From positions 8,564,001 to 8,628,000 of the forward strand of contig NC_058339.1 of the NCBI RefSeq assembly GCF_905475395.1: a DNA stretch of 64,000 bases, read 5' to 3'. Position 1 is the stretch's first letter. Each line of letters opens with the position of its first letter. Shown one piece after another: positions 45,056-56,667 of the stretch. The stretch comes from Chrysoperla carnea (Eukaryota; Arthropoda; Insecta; Neuroptera; Chrysopidae). The notes beneath the pieces were generated by a model. That model saw only the letters and a list, made by a program, of their open reading frames with translations, was not told where the DNA came from and did not search any database. Both the position numbers and the translations under genes were made by a program.

Positions 45056-47921
45056 ATGGATTAAAAGTTCGAGCAACGAAACTTTGGGGTTTTTCTTTTC
45101 ACATCAAAATAAGTATTTTTTGAAATTTTTTACTTTCCCGGAGTGGTGCAACATGTTTAAAAAACAAAATGGCGTCAAAAATGAAATTTTTTTCAGAAAT
45201 TTTATCATTTTTATTTTATATTCGCAAAAGGAGGCATCGGTGCATATCCAAATTTGGTAGGTTTGTAGTCCATGTTAAGAACTACTCCTCATAATTTTTT
45301 GGTGGGGTTTCGTCCCTTCCCCTCCCAGTTATATATATATGTATACATACATATGGTAAAACAGTTCATTTGACTATAACTTGAAAAATATTCGATTGAT
45401 TTTAATGAAACTAATATCAATAGTAGGTTTTATTACTTACAACTTTCGGTTAAAATTTTAGCGAAATCCGTTAAATAGTTCGGCCAAAATTTCCAATTTA
45501 GGAAATTGTTTAAAATGGCTGCCATTTTATGCCATTTTGTCCTACGAGGTTAAATTTTTTTTTAAATTGTAGCATTTTTTATTATCTTTCGATTTTATTA
45601 TAAGTGGCTTACCCGTAAAATGACTCCTTGATCCATATTTTTGCGAAAAACGGAAAATTTAGCACTTTCTGGAAATAATTGTTTGGGGGGTGTATGGATT
45701 GGCTTTGGGGGGTGTTTTTTGCTTTGGCTGAGAAAACTATTTTTAAAAGAGGTCTATATGGTTTAAAGCAAAATTTTTAAGTTTTAACCCCCGCGCTGTA
45801 AGGGGGAAGGGGTGTATGAAATAAATGTGTCTTAAAAGATTTTAAAAAGAGGTCAAAATAGCTTAAAATGCTAAAGTAACCCAAAATTTTAGATGCTTTT
45901 ATTAATATAGCACTTTTTACAACATCCACCCCTTCCCCTCCCGCTTTCATATTTTTTGCAAATTCAAAATTTTTATGACGTATAAAGAGGTTTTGGGGGT
46001 CGCTGATCTCGAACTTTTGGCCCAAATAAGTACACCCCCTAAAAATATTACAATTGTTTTTGATAATCTATTGCAAAATTCGAGATCAGCGACCCCAAAA
46101 ACCCCTTTATACGTCATAAAAATTTTGAATTTGCAAAAAATATGAAAGCGGGAGGGGAAGGGGTGGATGTTGTAAAAAGTGCTATATTAATAAAAGCATC
46201 TAAAATTTTGGGTTACTTTAGCATTTTAAGCTATTTTGACCTCTTTTTAAAATCTTTTAAGACACATTTATTTCATACACCCCTTCCCCCTTACAGCGCG
46301 GGGGTTAAAACTTAAAAATTTTGCTTTAAACCATATAGACCTCTTTTAAAAATAGTTTTCTCAGCCAAAGCAAAAAACACCCCCCAAAGCCAGTCCATAC
46401 ACCCCCCAAACAATTATTTCCAGAAAGTGCTAAATTTTCCGTTTTTCGCAAAAATATGGATCAAGGAGTCATTTTACGGGTAAGCCACTTATGGACTAAG
46501 AGCCAGCGCCTGCCAGACACACATTAAAGTATAAAAGCTGAATTTTTTTTTGCGTATTCTCACTGGTGTAGGGACCAATCTTTGGGGGCTACAAACCTTG
46601 ACTAACGGTTCCTTCGGTAGGTAGCAGGTAATCAGGGGCGCAGTACCCGAGCTCTCTCACGTTAAAGTATAAAAGCTGAAATTCACACAGAGTGTTCAAA
46701 TGACCATTTTAAGTCAATATTGAAAAAGACAGATCAATCCGAAGGGGTTAACACTCCCCCAGACGTGGTAGAAGGTCAAATGCAAAAATACACAATTCTT
46801 CCATGATTATGAACTTATTTCACTGCAAGAGTTATTTTATTATTTAAATATGTTCAGTATCACGTACTGAATGTATAAGCACAAAATCCTTACAAAAATA
46901 AGCGGGGGAAGTGCCTCCATTTTAAGGAAAACCGTTTTAGGCTATATCTCCATAACCGTGCGCTTTAGACCAAAAATGGTAATAACTTTTATTGTAGATA
47001 ATTAAATTACCTACTTTTTTGTAAACTAATTTTTTTTGTATCACTAACCGTTTATGACTTATACAACTATGACGATTTACTTATTGAATATTTGACCGAT
47101 ATGTCTTCTAATGTTAGTTGGATGGATTGATATGTCTTTTTCAATATTGACTTAAAATGGTCATTTGAACACTCTGTGTGAATTTCAGCTTTTATACTTT
47201 AACGTGAGCGAGCTCGGGTACTGCGCCCCTGATTACCTGCTACGTACCGAAGGAACCGTTAGTCAAGGTTTGTAGCCCCCAAAGATTGGTCCCTACACCA
47301 GTGAGAATACGCAAAAAAAATTTCAGCTTTTATACTTTAATGTGTGTCTGGCAGGCGCTGGCTCTTACTCTATTATAATAAAATCGAAAGATAATAAAAA
47401 ATGCTACAATTTAAAAAAAAATTTAACCTTGTAGGACAAAATGGCATAAAATGGCAGCCATTTTAAACAATTTCCTAAATTGGAAATTTTGGCCGAACTA
47501 TTTAACGGATTTCGCTAAAATTTTAACCGAAAGTTGTAAGTAATAAAACCTACTATTGATATTAGTTTCATTAAAATCAATCGAATATTTTTCAAGTTAT
47601 AGTCAAATGAACTGTTTTACCATATGTATGTATACATATATATATAACTGGGAGGGGAAGGGACGAAACCCCACCAAAAAATTATGAGGAGTAGTTCTTA
47701 ACATGGACTACAAACCTACCAAATTTGGATATGCACCGATGCCTCCTTTTGCGAATATAAAATAAAAATGATAAAATTTCTGAAAAAAATTTCATTTTTG
47801 ACGCCATTTTGTTTTTTAAACATGTTGCACCACTCCGGGAAAGTAAAAAATTTCAAAAAATACTTATTTTGATGTGAAAAGAAAAACCCCAAAGTTTCGT
47901 TGCTCGAACTTTTAATCCATA
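45056..47921. mobile_element. Compound palindrome: outer foldback holding two inner foldbacks
   Basis: The outer arms are about 45056-45602 and 47373-47921, nearly identical in inverted orientation (TTAAAAGTTCGAGCAACG at one edge, CGTTGCTCGAACTTTTAA at the other). Between them are two separate foldbacks: A at 45603-46490 (arms joined near 46022-46077, ends GTGGCTTACCCGTAAAATG) and B at 46497-47372 (arms about 46497-46735 and 47125-47372, ends TAAGAGCCAGCGCCTGCCAG). The open frame at 45777-46025 is part of A's arm. No transposase is visible. Confidence 0.9.
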
Positions 47922-47995
47922 TAACAGCCTTTTTTTGCTTAGATTTACTCCAGTAATGTATTTATATTACATTATTGAATTGTATAATATGTCAA

Positions 47996-48075
47996 TGGTG
48001 GAGTAGTGGCTAGCACAGTCACCTCAGGTTACAAAGTACTTTGGTTCGTATCTAGCATTAGTCTCAATTAATTTT
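47996..48075 (+). mobile_element. tRNA-derived SINE-like copy
   Basis: An A-box-like TAGTGGCTAGCACAG and a B-box-like GGTTCGTATC are spaced as in a tRNA. The stems do not close properly, so a working tRNA gene is unlikely. A related copy lies inverted at 48715-48792. Confidence 0.5.
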
Positions 48076-48129
48076 TAATTTAATTACTTAAGTTATTATG
48101 CCGAGAGAATGTCATTTTTTTAGATAATT

Positions 48130-48625
48130 GTTATACATATGTCATAAATCACTATTCTGTCAGGGGGTGGTCAAATAAGTAAGAGGGCAAGGTATATTTT
48201 TTGTTATTTTAAGTCCCACCCCCTGACAGAAGAGTGATTTATGACATCAGTAGGAAAGTGGGACTAAAATTTTTTTTTTTTGTGAAATAACATATTCTCC
48301 TATTACAATATCTTCTAAAATTTCATTTAACAAGAAAAAATAGGAATTTTTTTAACATTTTGTAATAGGAGAATATGAGTGAGACTATATGACATGTTCT
48401 CCTATTAAAAAGTTTCAAATTTTAGCATAACTAGCCATTTTTGTACATATTTTTTAATATTTTGTAACAGGAGAACATAATTTTAAATGATATATTTATG
48501 ATTATTTAAACACCCCTTGAGAGAAGAGTGATTTATGACATATGTATAACTGACGTTATTTATGATTATTTAAATTCCCACCCCCTGACAGAATAGTGAT
48601 TTATGACATATGTATAACTGACGTT
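48130..48625. mobile_element. MITE cluster with CATATGTCATAAATCAC ends
   Basis: The left end TATACATATGTCATAAATCA with CTGTCAGGGGGTGG is mirrored at 48216-48251, 48511-48560 and 48575-48622 (CCACCCCCTGACAGAATAG, ATTTATGACATATGTATA). Internally, blocks containing TTCTCCTATTA and TAATAGGAGAA (or AACAGGAGAAC) make two further hairpins. It appears to be an element with a tandemly duplicated right end. Confidence 0.65.
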
Positions 48626-48714
48626 ATTTATAACAAGTGGGTGGGTTATATATATAATTTACGACTTTAAAAAAAGTGGAAAAATTTTAAAATCAGGATA
48701 ATTCATTTAATTTA

Positions 48715-48792
48715 AAATTAAAAATGTTAGCCCTACCAGGATACGAACCAGCGTACCTTTGTTTCATAGGGAAGTGCTATATCCACACAGCC
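48715..48792 (-). mobile_element. tRNA-derived SINE-like copy, inverted
   Basis: On the minus strand: GGCTGTGTGGATATAGCAC, then ACAAAGGTACGCTGGTTCG and ATCCTGG. A- and B-box-like blocks match the plus-strand copy at 47996-48075 around ACAAAG and GGTTCGTATC. Confidence 0.5.
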
Positions 48793-49292
48793 AACCAACT
48801 TATTAATAACCAGATAATTAACTTAATACTTACCTTTACTTAATAATTAATTAATTGATAATTTTGTTCTGAAAGAAAAAATAGGATAGAAAATTTTAAA
48901 AATAAAACAAAATTTAAAATATATAACAATTTTTATTTATTAATAACAACAAAAAAATGTTTTAAATTTTCATGAAAAATCATATTGTACATTTTCATAA
49001 AACAAATAAGTAATAAGTCGGTAAGAAAATTTAAGATTTCATTTAAATGCAATAAAGGAAAAGTCTTAGGAGTCTGACCCTAATTTATCATCACAAATTC
49101 GATCTCTATTTCTGGACAGAGAATTTCAGTTTTCTACAAAGGCTCTATGTGCCATCGAAAATACACTTGTTGTTTTTTTGGATAAAGGCATTTACTACCT
49201 AAAAAATTTTGAGTATAATTAGCCCTTATTTTCCATGACACATAGACCGATACATCGGTGAAGAACTGAAGTTCTAATACCAGAACCCCTTA

Positions 49293-49656
49293 TACAGAGT
49301 GGACCATTTTAATCTATTATGGCAAATAGCTAGTTTTGTAATTAATCAATCAAAAAATAACTTAAACGAAAGTTGTTGAGTTTAATGGGTCGTATCATGT
49401 TCTGACATCAAATTAGACCTAGTTCTTCGAGTTTCTTTAATAGTTAATTTAGATTTAATGTGTTATTCTATCTCTTATCTACTGGAATCTAAATCGACTA
49501 TTAAAGCAACCCGAGGAACTAGGTCCAATCTGAAGTCTGAGGAACATGATCCCCCCCCCCCAACGAATCTTGTAACTTTTGTTTAAGTTATTTTTTGATT
49601 GGTTAACTACAAAATAAGCTATTGGTCATAATAGATTAAAATGTTCCACCCTGTAT
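49293..49656. mobile_element. ACAGGGTGGACC-family MITE, complete copy
   Basis: The left end TACAGAGTGGACCATTTTAA and the complemented right end TACAGGGTGGAACATTTTAA are inverted, and the inner arms share AATCAATCAAAAAATAACTT with its complement. Relatives lie at about 5150-5790, 9905-10010 and 61265-61365. It contains a run of C near 49551. Confidence 0.75.
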
Positions 49657-49943
49657 ATTCCTTATCGACTTGTATTCTATTTCTGAATATTTTTCGACAT
49701 TTCTTTTTGAAAGAGAAGATTTTTTTAAGACTTTTAAAAGTTTTATTTTATACAGAAATTAAAATTTGAATATTTATTTTGGCGTCTAAATTTAAAATGC
49801 ATTTGTGGATGAACCAAAAAAGACTCAAAATATTCGAATAATTCATATCATCCCAAGACTTAATCAAGGAGACGCCGTATTGTGAATAAGTTTACAAAAA
49901 TCAAAAAATTAAAATTTAAACATTTTTATAAATAACATGACTT

Positions 49944-50861
49944 CTAAGTGAAAATATTTTCAATAAATTTGCGTATTCCCGTTCGACATACCGGACACAT
50001 TCCATCCCCATAAACAATTCGTACAGCACATTCATCACACATACAAAAATGTCTACATGGTAAAATTAAGACACTACGACCACGTTCCTGACACACAACA
50101 CAGACTTTTTCCTCTTCTAATCGATGAATTTGAGCTTTTAATTTTTTAACATCAACATTTTCATCAGTGTTCACGCAATTATTGCATCTATGAACTTTTC
50201 GAACCATGTACCTTCGAAATTTAATTAATTTTCGTAATAAACTTGTCACATACACTAAACGAATTTTCCAACCAACTGTGATCAATGATAATACAATAAT
50301 TAAACCAACAATTGACTCAACTGTGATGAAAGTTTGTATTGTTGTAACAAAATTCACGACATAATGTAATATTTTCACTTCAAGTTCAAAAATCAAATCA
50401 AAAACACCTTTTATAAAATTTGGTATCAATGTTATTAAAAATATTACACCCGATCCAAAATTATTTAATATTTCATAAAGTAAACTAAATATATATTTTG
50501 GAACAGTTGTCACCGTTGCAATCGTTTCTAAAACTCTCGCAACAAAATTAATCACTATCTGTATTAAATTACTTATACTCGTGGCAATTAGTATCACGTA
50601 GGAATAAATATAATTAAATATTTTCTGTATCGTATTAAACACAATAAATAATTCATTTCGTAAATCGTTGATAAAATATAAAAATTCTTCATGTAAAATT
50701 GTTGATGCATTCCAAAAGTTTTCAAAAAGTGTGAACACAACCTTTAAAACGGTGAAACCAATTGAAACTAATAACTTGCCAATATTCAAACTTAAATATA
50801 TACCAAATAGTAAAAATTGTTTAATTGCCGTAAAAATATTTACCAATATATCAATAAACAT
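49944..50861 (-). CDS. Multi-pass membrane RING-finger E3 ligase, RNF26-like
   Basis: Single exon, 305 residues, ATG at 50859-50861. The first two thirds are strongly hydrophobic, with likely membrane segments near residues 12-48, 85-112, 130-160 and 183-205. Then follow a basic linker, a CNNC pair, a short coiled coil (VKKLKAQIHRLEEEK) and a C-terminal RING with Cys254, Cys257, Cys269, His271, Cys275, Cys278, Cys289 and Cys292 (a C3HC4 layout). The order, multi-pass N-terminus with a RING at the very C-terminus and the PCRHxCxC signature, is that of RNF26, an ER-membrane ubiquitin ligase in vertebrates. RNF26 is longer, so orthology is probable rather than certain. Confidence 0.88.
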   Translation of the reverse strand: MFIDILVNIFTAIKQFLLFGIYLSLNIGKLLVSIGFTVLKVVFTLFENFWNASTILHEEFLYFINDLRNELFIVFNTIQKIFNYIYSYVILIATSISNLIQIVINFVARVLETIATVTTVPKYIFSLLYEILNNFGSGVIFLITLIPNFIKGVFDLIFELEVKILHYVVNFVTTIQTFITVESIVGLIIVLSLITVGWKIRLVYVTSLLRKLIKFRRYMVRKVHRCNNCVNTDENVDVKKLKAQIHRLEEEKVCVVCQERGRSVLILPCRHFCMCDECAVRIVYGDGMCPVCRTGIRKFIENIFT

Positions 50862-51029
50862 TGTTTTAAACTATTTTTTCTTATCAAGTACATTTTTAAA
50901 TATGCTTTTTTAAATCAACGTATATTTCCAGGGGTACCAACCTTACGTACATCAATTTATTTCTAATATGTCAAATTTAAAAGAAGGCGCTAACTTCAAG
51001 TACGACTAATTAATTTAAATATTATCGAA

Positions 51030-51330
51030 GATAATAAATGAGAACTCTAGGATATTTCTTATTTATAAATACGTATTTCGACTACCATGTAGTCATCATC
51101 ATGAAGAATTAGTTAGTCGTAATTACTCTTATTATGAATGTTAATCTTTGCTAATTTGGTGGCGGACTGTATTTGGTGCAAAACTCTTACTGATGATGAC
51201 TACATGGTAGTCGAAATACGTATTTATAAAATACAAAAAACTGATCTAGGAAATTGGGGCAAAAATCAAAATTTATTTCGACTAATTAATTGTCTAACTT
51301 TTGTGCATGTTTCTAAAAGAAGATAATCCA
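51030..51330. mobile_element. MITE of the TACGTATTTCGACTACC family, copy 1
   Basis: Arms AATACGTATTTCGACTACCA and TGGTAGTCGAAATACGTATT, inverted, enclose GGTGGCGGACTG. The block GGAAATTGGGGCAAAAATC follows. The same parts recur, rearranged, at 58285-58760. Confidence 0.7.
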
Positions 51331-51690
51331 CGGATCTAGTAATTATAATAGGGATGTAGTATAAAGTCCTACTTTAGACGAGGGGGGTACATCATTCAGG
51401 GGGAAGCAATGTGCCTACTTTTGATTGGTTGCGGCTCTCATTTGCGGGAAATTCGCCAAACACTTAATTGATAACAGATTTCACAAGTCATGAACCCTCA
51501 ATTTCAATTATTTCTGAAAAAAACATAAGAATTCGGATAAAACAGATTATAGAAAGTTTAGTAAACAATGATCTTTATTGAAAAATATAAATGCATTTTT
51601 ATATAACAATAAAAAATTCTTATTAATTACAAAGATTAATCTAAATAAAATTTATACAGAGCTAGTTTTAGATGTTGAAATTAGAGGTAG

Positions 51691-54600
51691 TTAATTATTT
51701 CTATATAGACTAGGAAAACTGTAATCGTTTGTTGGTTGTAGCCAGTTATCTGGTGAATACACGGTGTTTTGTTGTTCAATTACATGTAATGTGTATGCGT
51801 GCCGTGGCAAATTCGATTTATTGTTTTCACTTCGATGCACAACTAAACCATCTATCAGCACACAACTACCTAAAAACATAATTATTTACAATATTTTTAA
51901 ATGAATTTACAACACAGAAATTTTGTACTCCGAGTGTTTTACATGCACTTATTACAGAGTCGGAATAAAGATTTTTGGCTTAAGGTAGTATGACAATATT
52001 TCAGTCGTACTAAAATTTCATTTTTAATTTAATTGATTTTTCAAAACTCACCTTTCTTGACTGGAACAGGAACAAAAGCACTTTTTTGGTAAATAGGTTC
52101 AGATCTATCATAAACTAGCAGTTCTTTTGACTCTTTATCTGGATTTCGAATAAAACGTCGATGTACACCACCGTTATGTGATCCAGGTATCATCCATAAA
52201 CAACCATTTTCTAATGTTGCATCATCTAATGCAAACCAAAAACCAGTAAGGGCTAATGGTTCTGTGTATAAATAGGAGGCGTCTTGATGTGATTTTACTG
52301 AAAATAAATACATTTTTATTGAGAACAGTATGACACCCTGTAAGTCTTTTTTAAGTTGACATATGCTTGAAACTCGATAAATAAATTTAATCGAGGCAAA
52401 TGCTTCAAAGAAAAAATGTTAGTTTCAAAAACACACATCTTATTATCATATCATGAAATCATCATATTATATGAAACTTTCTAAAAAATTAATTATAATT
52501 ACCTTCACTTCCAACGCCAGGATTTTTATAAATATACATGCTTTGTGGAATAACAGGATCTTGGTATCCTAATTGAAAACATATTTCTTTAATTCGTTCA
52601 TCGAAACTATACTTTCTAAATACAGGGTGCAGATAGTGTAGAGCATGTCCAACTTTATTTAATGCTAAACTTGAATCACACTTTAATTTACCATTTTCAT
52701 CTAATGCGTCTGCCTCAAAAAAAATTCGTACTTTATCCGCGCTTTCTAGGAAATAATTTTTGGATGCCTAAAAAATGTTTTAAAATTAGTATAGTTCAAA
52801 TTTGGGAGGTCCATAAAGTAAAGCCCTCTATAATTAATTAGTATAGTCCAGTTAAAATTATTAAAAAGTTGATTTTTAGGAAAAAGAAAAGGGGTTTTTA
52901 GAAAGAAGGTCGATTAAAAATATTTTAAAATTTCAGCTTTTTCATCGGAGTCAAGGTACATGTTATCTGTAAAAACCCTTCTTTCTACTAGATCTGAACC
53001 GAATATAGTAATTACTTACTTGTTCACTTTTAGTTGTGCTGAAAATTGTCCGTTCTGATTCATCCGGTAAATTTTTTGTGAATTCTTCGCCTGCATGGCG
53101 AAGTTCTTCTACTTCTGAGGCAGAGAAAAAATCTTCAATAATGGCATACCCATCATTTCGATACTGAAATAAATTTTAAATATTTTAAATAGATTAAATA
53201 TCTATACTAAAATCCTTAAGGATTTTCACCTATCAAAAAATACTGAAACTTTCTAAAAGTTATTGCTTTTGATGAGTTTTGTTTGAAAGTGCTTAAGTTA
53301 TTTGAAGAAAGTACGATTTTCTAAACAGATTCTTACTAAAATTTTCTTTTCTTTTTCTTAGTTAAATGCATTTGAAGAATTGTATGCATAAGATTACTCT
53401 CCTAGAAAGTTCTTATTAAAATTGTGTGATTTTCGCGTTGTTTACAAAAACGCATATATAAATCCGGCAGGTAACTGCTAGTATATAATTTATAGACTAG
53501 GAGGTTATTTGATAATTATATAGTTTACTATACTTAAAGTATAAATTCGTCACTGTGTCAATCGGTCGTTTGAGTGCATCAAATACATTTAGTTTAAAAT
53601 AGATTTTCGAGTTCAAACTTTCAGGTAACTGCAATACTTCCTTCATTCCAAGCACCGTTGAAAAATTTCACCTAATTCATCGTACTCTCAAAAATAATAA
53701 ATGATGAATACACTAATAGTGAGAATTCTTAGATGAAAAGAATATTTTTCAGATTTAATCTGAAAAATAAAGTAAGCAATTTGGCAAGCATATAAGTTTC
53801 GTTTATTTATTCAAATATGGGAACAGGTGAAATAATTTATCTCCCAAATTTAATAAAAACAAGTGAAAATAAACAATTGACTGATTTAATTATTGAAATA
53901 CCATGTATAGACAGTTTTGATGACGCAATCGTTTGTTTTTCGACGTCACGTAAATAAAGAAAGAATTCCACTCTTAAATAGCCACACACACATAACTGAT
54001 ATTCCCATATTAATTCATACTACAAAATTTTCACCTAATTAGCGCCCTCGTGGGTAAACAGTGATGTTTACAAGAAAATGTTTCAAACAAAAGTTGTTTA
54101 TTTTTTTATAAGGAACATTTTTTATTAACGAACAAATTACTGAGTTCTAGTTGGCGTTAAGTATAGGTGTGGCTTTTTCTGCAAGAAAACGAGAACGATT
54201 TTCACCCTCATTTAATCTCCTGTAGGTAAAGTAAGATAAATTATTTGGTTTTGTGAACTTTGGCCTATTTCAGACCTACAAAATGTTTATGTCAGCACAA
54301 GTTTTTTTTTACTAATTTGCTAATAAAGAACCCGTACTACATAAAGTATTATTATAAAATTTGGATTGCCAAAAACGTAGTTCTTTTTTTTTGAAAATTT
54401 TAGACACATTTTATTAACGAATAACGATGAGTCAGCGCTAACTCATAAATAAATAAACCTGTAGGTATGTATGTCTAATGTTCCCGAAATAGATTATTTT
54501 TATAAAAATGATTTCACCTAATACACTCTCAAATGCATTACGAGTTATACGATTCTAACGAACTAAACATTCAAAAATTAATGCTATCTCCCACATAGAA

Positions 54601-56667
54601 TTTAAAAATATCATCATCTTTTAAATCTTTTTACAAAACGAAAGTAATTAAACTTTCACAACTTTTATATTTTATTTCTTATTTAAGTTGTAAATTTTAC
54701 AAATTAATGCCTAATTAAATAAAATTTTGTTTTATATTCATTTTAATAGTTTTTACTTAAAAACAAGTTAATGTAATATTTTAATGTTTTAAGTATTGGA
54801 TGTCACTCTTTCAGGGTGTCAATATCGTATCAGCGCATATAAAGAGCGAATAGGAAACCCGGATTTTATGGTTTTTCGGAATAAACTTTCCAAGCGAAGT
54901 TTTTTAAGGGTTCCATACCCGAAAAATTTGTCGGGGGTTTTTTCAATTTTGTAAATTTTACTTGTTAAGATACTTAACCGAAATTTGAACTTTAAACTCA
55001 GCCTGGGCCGATTCTTAATATTTTGCCTAGTGTCAGAGATGATCGATTTTCATAACAAAATTCGAATTTTTTTATTACTTTGGTCGCCACACTTTTGGTG
55101 TGTCCAAAGTTTTTTTACAATTAAATATTTAAATTAATATGCTTCAAGTTATTTAATAAAATAAAAGCTGCTCAGAATTGTCGAATTTATCTAAATATGA
55201 GATAAATAATCCAAAAACATCTTTTAACCCTTTTTATGTTGATATCGGTAGTCGGGAGAGATTACGCGATTTCGGGAATCTTCCGATAAAATCTGGAGAG
55301 GTGGCAGCCCTAGTTCTTTCTAATGACAATGTCAATCTTATTATTCAATTTTCTAAATCATATGAAAAAAAAAATCATCCGATTATATCAATCTTATTTT
55401 TTCTCAAACGAAATAATTTTTATCAAATATTTTTGTTCCTAAATAATATCAGAAATTTGGATTTTGTATAAACAATAAATAATAAACATATTTACTTATA
55501 ACTAAATTAGATAATTTAAAAGTACAGTAGTTTTAGAATGTATATGATAACATTTTAAGAAAACAAAACTTGGTGGACATGAATTTTAGGAGCCAGGTCA
55601 ATAATATAACACAATAGTACCTAGATGGCGAACCAATGGCACGCGACACAATATTTTGGGGACGTCACCGATCACAAAAATGTCACGTTGATACATAAAG
55701 GTTCACCACCCAGCGCCGGCTCTATCCCCAAATCAGGGTAGAGCGAGATCGTCTTTCGGCGTCTTTTTTTTCAAAAATTAATGTGTATTTCAATAATCAA
55801 CACTTAAAATGTGTAAATCGATTTTCGCATTTGGCATTTTGTCGCCCCTTGCAACCTGGGGCCGAGAGTGCGGAACTTTCGGAACCTTGTAATCCGACAA
55901 ATTACATATTAATTAAAAAGATAAGATTTCATTCATTTTATAATTTCAGTCACAAAGAATTCACGTATTTATAATAAATCTGCATTGTAATTACCGTTAT
56001 AGTTATGTCGGATTAAACAGGGGCCGTAGTCAAAATCTCATCTTTTTTTTGCATTTTTTCCAAAATTTTTCTGTTTTTCATAAATTACGTAGGTAGCACA
56101 ACTTTTTTTTGCTTGCAAAACGTAGTTTCGCACTACTTTAAGGGGTCACAATAACATACCCACTGAATAAGACTAGCATAGTAAGATAAACTCTTGTTTA
56201 GATTTTAAACCGTTGCATTATGAAATATCTGATATCGATTGTTGCTATGAAAACAATAACTTTCTTTCAGGCACTAACAATCTGTATTATTAACATTGTA
56301 ATTGTTATCATTTATTTTTTTCTTTAATTTTAATTTGTTACTAACAATAAATAACAATAATAGTTTATTTATAGCAATAAATCTTAAGGGGACTGATACT
56401 CTCCCCCAATTAAAGGGAAGATAAAAAAAACTGAGCAGATATGTAGCGATGAATAATCTGCCTTTTTTTGCAACTAATTTCGATACAATTAGAGGGGAGA
56501 TATAATACACCAAATTTCCCCAAAGTTACGACGGAAAGAAGCCGTTGTCCAGTTTGCACCAAGATTAAACTCTATTAAAAGCTGGGAGAGATAAGAGCAG
56601 ATCCGATAAGAACAATATACGTATATAATTAAAAAATTGAACTTACATGAGATAATATATCATGCAT
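51691..56667 (-). CDS. PHYHD1: Phytanoyl-CoA dioxygenase domain protein, PHYHD1-like
   Basis: Fe(II)/2-oxoglutarate dioxygenase of the PHYHD1 type. Exons in transcript order on the minus strand: 56647-56667 (ATG plus six codons, tentative), 53020-53163, 52503-52767, 52052-52297 and 51691-51869 (TAA stop). Junctions are GT-AG, the frame closes, and the total is 284 residues, close to the usual size. The iron facial triad is His147 and Asp149 in [13 protein letters not shown] and His237 in VVHRS; Arg248 in LPRHAYT should bind 2-oxoglutarate. Family hallmarks are [25 protein letters not shown] and WLQPT. The first exon was chosen only because it gives a correct phase, a good donor and a suitable N-terminus; it leaves a 3.5-kb first intron. 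All catalytic residues are present. Confidence 0.92.
53164..56646. other. Proposed long first intron of the PHYHD1-like gene
   Basis: No other gene is supported. The frame at 55178-55471 has no recognisable domain. A moderately GC-rich patch lies at about 55600-55760, and short pogo-like TCCGACAAATTAC/GTCGGATTA fragments lie at about 55890-56020. If exon 1 is wrong, this is simply the upstream flank. Confidence 0.4.

Larger units (their letters stand above)
44065..49943. other. Intergenic region dominated by palindromes and MITEs
   Basis: About 5.9 kb between the Q-rich gene and the RING gene, both minus strand. The missing first exon of the Q-rich gene should lie here or beyond, but I could not place it. 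The rest is the compound palindrome, two SINE-like copies and two MITEs. Confidence 0.6.

Noticed and set aside
45777-46025. 82-codon frame as a gene
   Set aside because: It lies inside an arm of palindrome A and crosses into its centre; the mirrored arm has the same sequence.
47996-48075. A functional tRNA gene
   Set aside because: A- and B-box-like blocks are present, but the acceptor and anticodon stems do not close, and similar copies exist at other positions, so a SINE is the better reading.
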